This document shows, piece after piece, positions 63,095 to 64,000 of a stretch of 64,000 nucleotides of DNA. Every line of letters begins with the position of its first letter. Position 1 is the first letter of the stretch. Under the pieces are notes generated by a model that saw only the letters and a list, made by a program, of their open reading frames with translations, did not search any database and was not told the DNA's origin. The DNA comes from CAYNEO01 sp964396245 (GTDB lineage: Bacteria; Zixibacteria; MSB-5A5; GN15; FEB-12), in the NCBI GenBank assembly GCA_964396245.1, contig CAYNEO010000010.1, forward strand, positions 1-64,000, written 5' to 3'. A program made the translations under genes and the position numbers.

Positions 63095-64000
63095 TTACGA
63101 AGTGAGCCGAGCAAGACGCTCCCGTGTGTCCTTTATCTCTTTCAGTTCAATCTGCGGATTAGCCCAGTACTTCAGAATCTCAGCAAATTGCTTCCTGGCG
63201 GTAGCCACGTCGCCGAGTTCCTCATTGGCGACCGCGAGATAATACAAGGAACGCAGAAAATAGAATCCGTCGGTTGTGACGTATGGGCCGGATACAATCG
63301 GCTCCAGGTATTGTTTTGCCTGTTCAAAGTCACCTGCCGCCACGGAGTATCGCCCCGTCTGGAATAGATTCTGCGTCGATCTCTGGGTGGGGCTGTCGGC
63401 GAGTCTCTTGAATCCTTCGATAATTCTCGCCGTGTCGGATGTCGCGTACCCTTCATAGGATTCTGTCAAATTGTCCACCAGTTCCCACATTTCGCTGGGC
63501 AGGCGAGATTTGAATTCCCTCACCGCCGAGGTGAACATCGGTCGGGCGACGGAATCGTAATTCGGGTCAATGGCAACCATCAGGAATGGATGATTTAACT
63601 TCTGGAAGTTGCTCGCCCAGCGGTAGGACTCGCTGCTAAAATACACGGCGCTGTCCGGTTTACCGATGTCTTCGTATGTCGTCGCGATCGCCAGGTAATG
63701 GTTGGATATGCGGGTGCTGTCTCCGCTGATACGTGCTTGCTCGAGCGCCTCAATCTCGTACTTCAGTGCATCGACAAAACGACCCTGCCAGTTGGCGAGA
63801 TTGGCCAGGTAGCCGTAGTAATCCATCATCACGTACGGATCATCGTTGTGCCCCTCCGAAATCTGTTCGGTGGTCTCAGTTGCCTTCTCGAAGTCCCGCT
63901 TTCCGATGTAGCTCCTTGTCATGTGTCGCCGCGCCGACGTGTTGGTCGGATCCAGCCGTAACAACTCCTTGCATTCCTCAATAGCATCATCGTATCGCCC
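63095..64000 (-). CDS. TPR-repeat protein (C-terminal part, runs off the window)
   Basis: The frame is open to the end of the window and its N-terminus lies beyond base 64000. The visible ~300 residues are helical pairs of TPR type (DDAIEECKELLRLDPTN, YIGKRDFEKATETTEQI, AVAAGDFEQAKQYLEPI, YLAVANEELGDVATARKQF). A transmembrane segment is not visible. TPR proteins are binding scaffolds; the partner is unknown. A TTG at 63964 is not the true start, since the frame continues upstream without a stop. Confidence 0.7.
   Translation of the reverse strand, partial: GRYDDAIEECKELLRLDPTNTSARRHMTRSYIGKRDFEKATETTEQISEGHNDDPYVMMDYYGYLANLANWQGRFVDALKYEIEALEQARISGDSTRISNHYLAIATTYEDIGKPDSAVYFSSESYRWASNFQKLNHPFLMVAIDPNYDSVARPMFTSAVREFKSRLPSEMWELVDNLTESYEGYATSDTARIIEGFKRLADSPTQRSTQNLFQTGRYSVAAGDFEQAKQYLEPIVSGPYVTTDGFYFLRSLYYLAVANEELGDVATARKQFAEILKYWANPQIELKEIKDTRERLARLTS

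Noticed and set aside
1..64000. CRISPR arrays, tRNAs, rRNAs, insertion sequences or prophage genes
   Set aside because: No regularly spaced repeats, cloverleaf genes, transposase or phage motifs were seen on either strand.

Overview
The window looks like a chromosomal segment of a Gram-negative bacterium of the FCB superphylum, possibly an uncultured lineage such as Zixibacteria. This is inferred from three things: the first gene ends in the NYPNPFNP-type sorting domain common in Bacteroidetes/Ignavibacteria/Zixibacteria-like genomes and carries dockerin-like and thrombospondin type-3 calcium repeats; there is a PorT-type outer-membrane barrel; and the operons are dense, with ATGA/GTGA/TTGA overlaps. 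No rRNA, tRNA, IS element, phage gene or CRISPR array was seen. It reads as core metabolism with a few unusual genes.

Layout. 1-4.9 kb (+): the end of a secreted calcium-binding-repeat protein, an MBL-fold hydrolase, Fpg/MutM and an archaeal-type phosphoglycerate mutase. 4.96-16.5 kb (-): a nearly complete pentose phosphate cluster, in transcription order tkt, rpiB, DUF488, fused tal-pgi, MFS transporter, HAD phosphatase, gnd, zwf, pgl; only rpe is missing. 16.5-17.55 kb: a non-coding stretch ending in a near-consensus promoter and a short structured RNA with an intrinsic terminator, just before gdhA. 17.6-22.3 kb (+): glutamate dehydrogenase, then a large protein joining a pyruvate-phosphate-dikinase ATP-grasp domain to a nucleotidyltransferase-like domain. 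22.3-25.5 kb (-): EttA followed by a membrane-anchored YiiX-like permuted papain hydrolase.

25.6-40.8 kb (-): an alpha-glucan/trehalose operon, in transcription order glgE, treS-maltokinase fusion, glgB, treZ, a GH57/DUF3536 protein, treY, then an outer-membrane barrel. It encodes both directions of a loop: trehalose to maltose to maltose-1-phosphate to branched glucan (TreS-Mak, GlgE, GlgB), and glucan back to trehalose (TreY, TreZ). 41.2-45 kb (+): a secreted DUF1028-TPR protein, then a nicotinamidase-like hydrolase and nicotinate phosphoribosyltransferase (NAD salvage). 45.3-59.9 kb (+): a complete 13-gene nuo operon with fused nuoCD and an E. coli-like NuoB. 60.0-61.7 kb (+): a SufC-like ATPase with one short SufB/D-like scaffold, matching the minimal SMS (SmsCB) type of Fe-S assembly system. 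61.7-64 kb: a tandem-duplicated DsrC/TusE protein on the minus strand with its own promoter and a CRP/FNR-geometry palindrome, a small glycine-zipper membrane protein, and the C-terminal part of a TPR protein running off the window.

The genes connect around carbon storage and redox: glucan/trehalose turnover feeds sugar phosphates, the pentose phosphate cluster makes NADPH and pentoses, the nicotinate genes supply NAD, and complex I oxidises NADH with Fe-S clusters that the neighbouring SMS pair could supply. All calls come from reading sequence and protein motifs; no database search was run.
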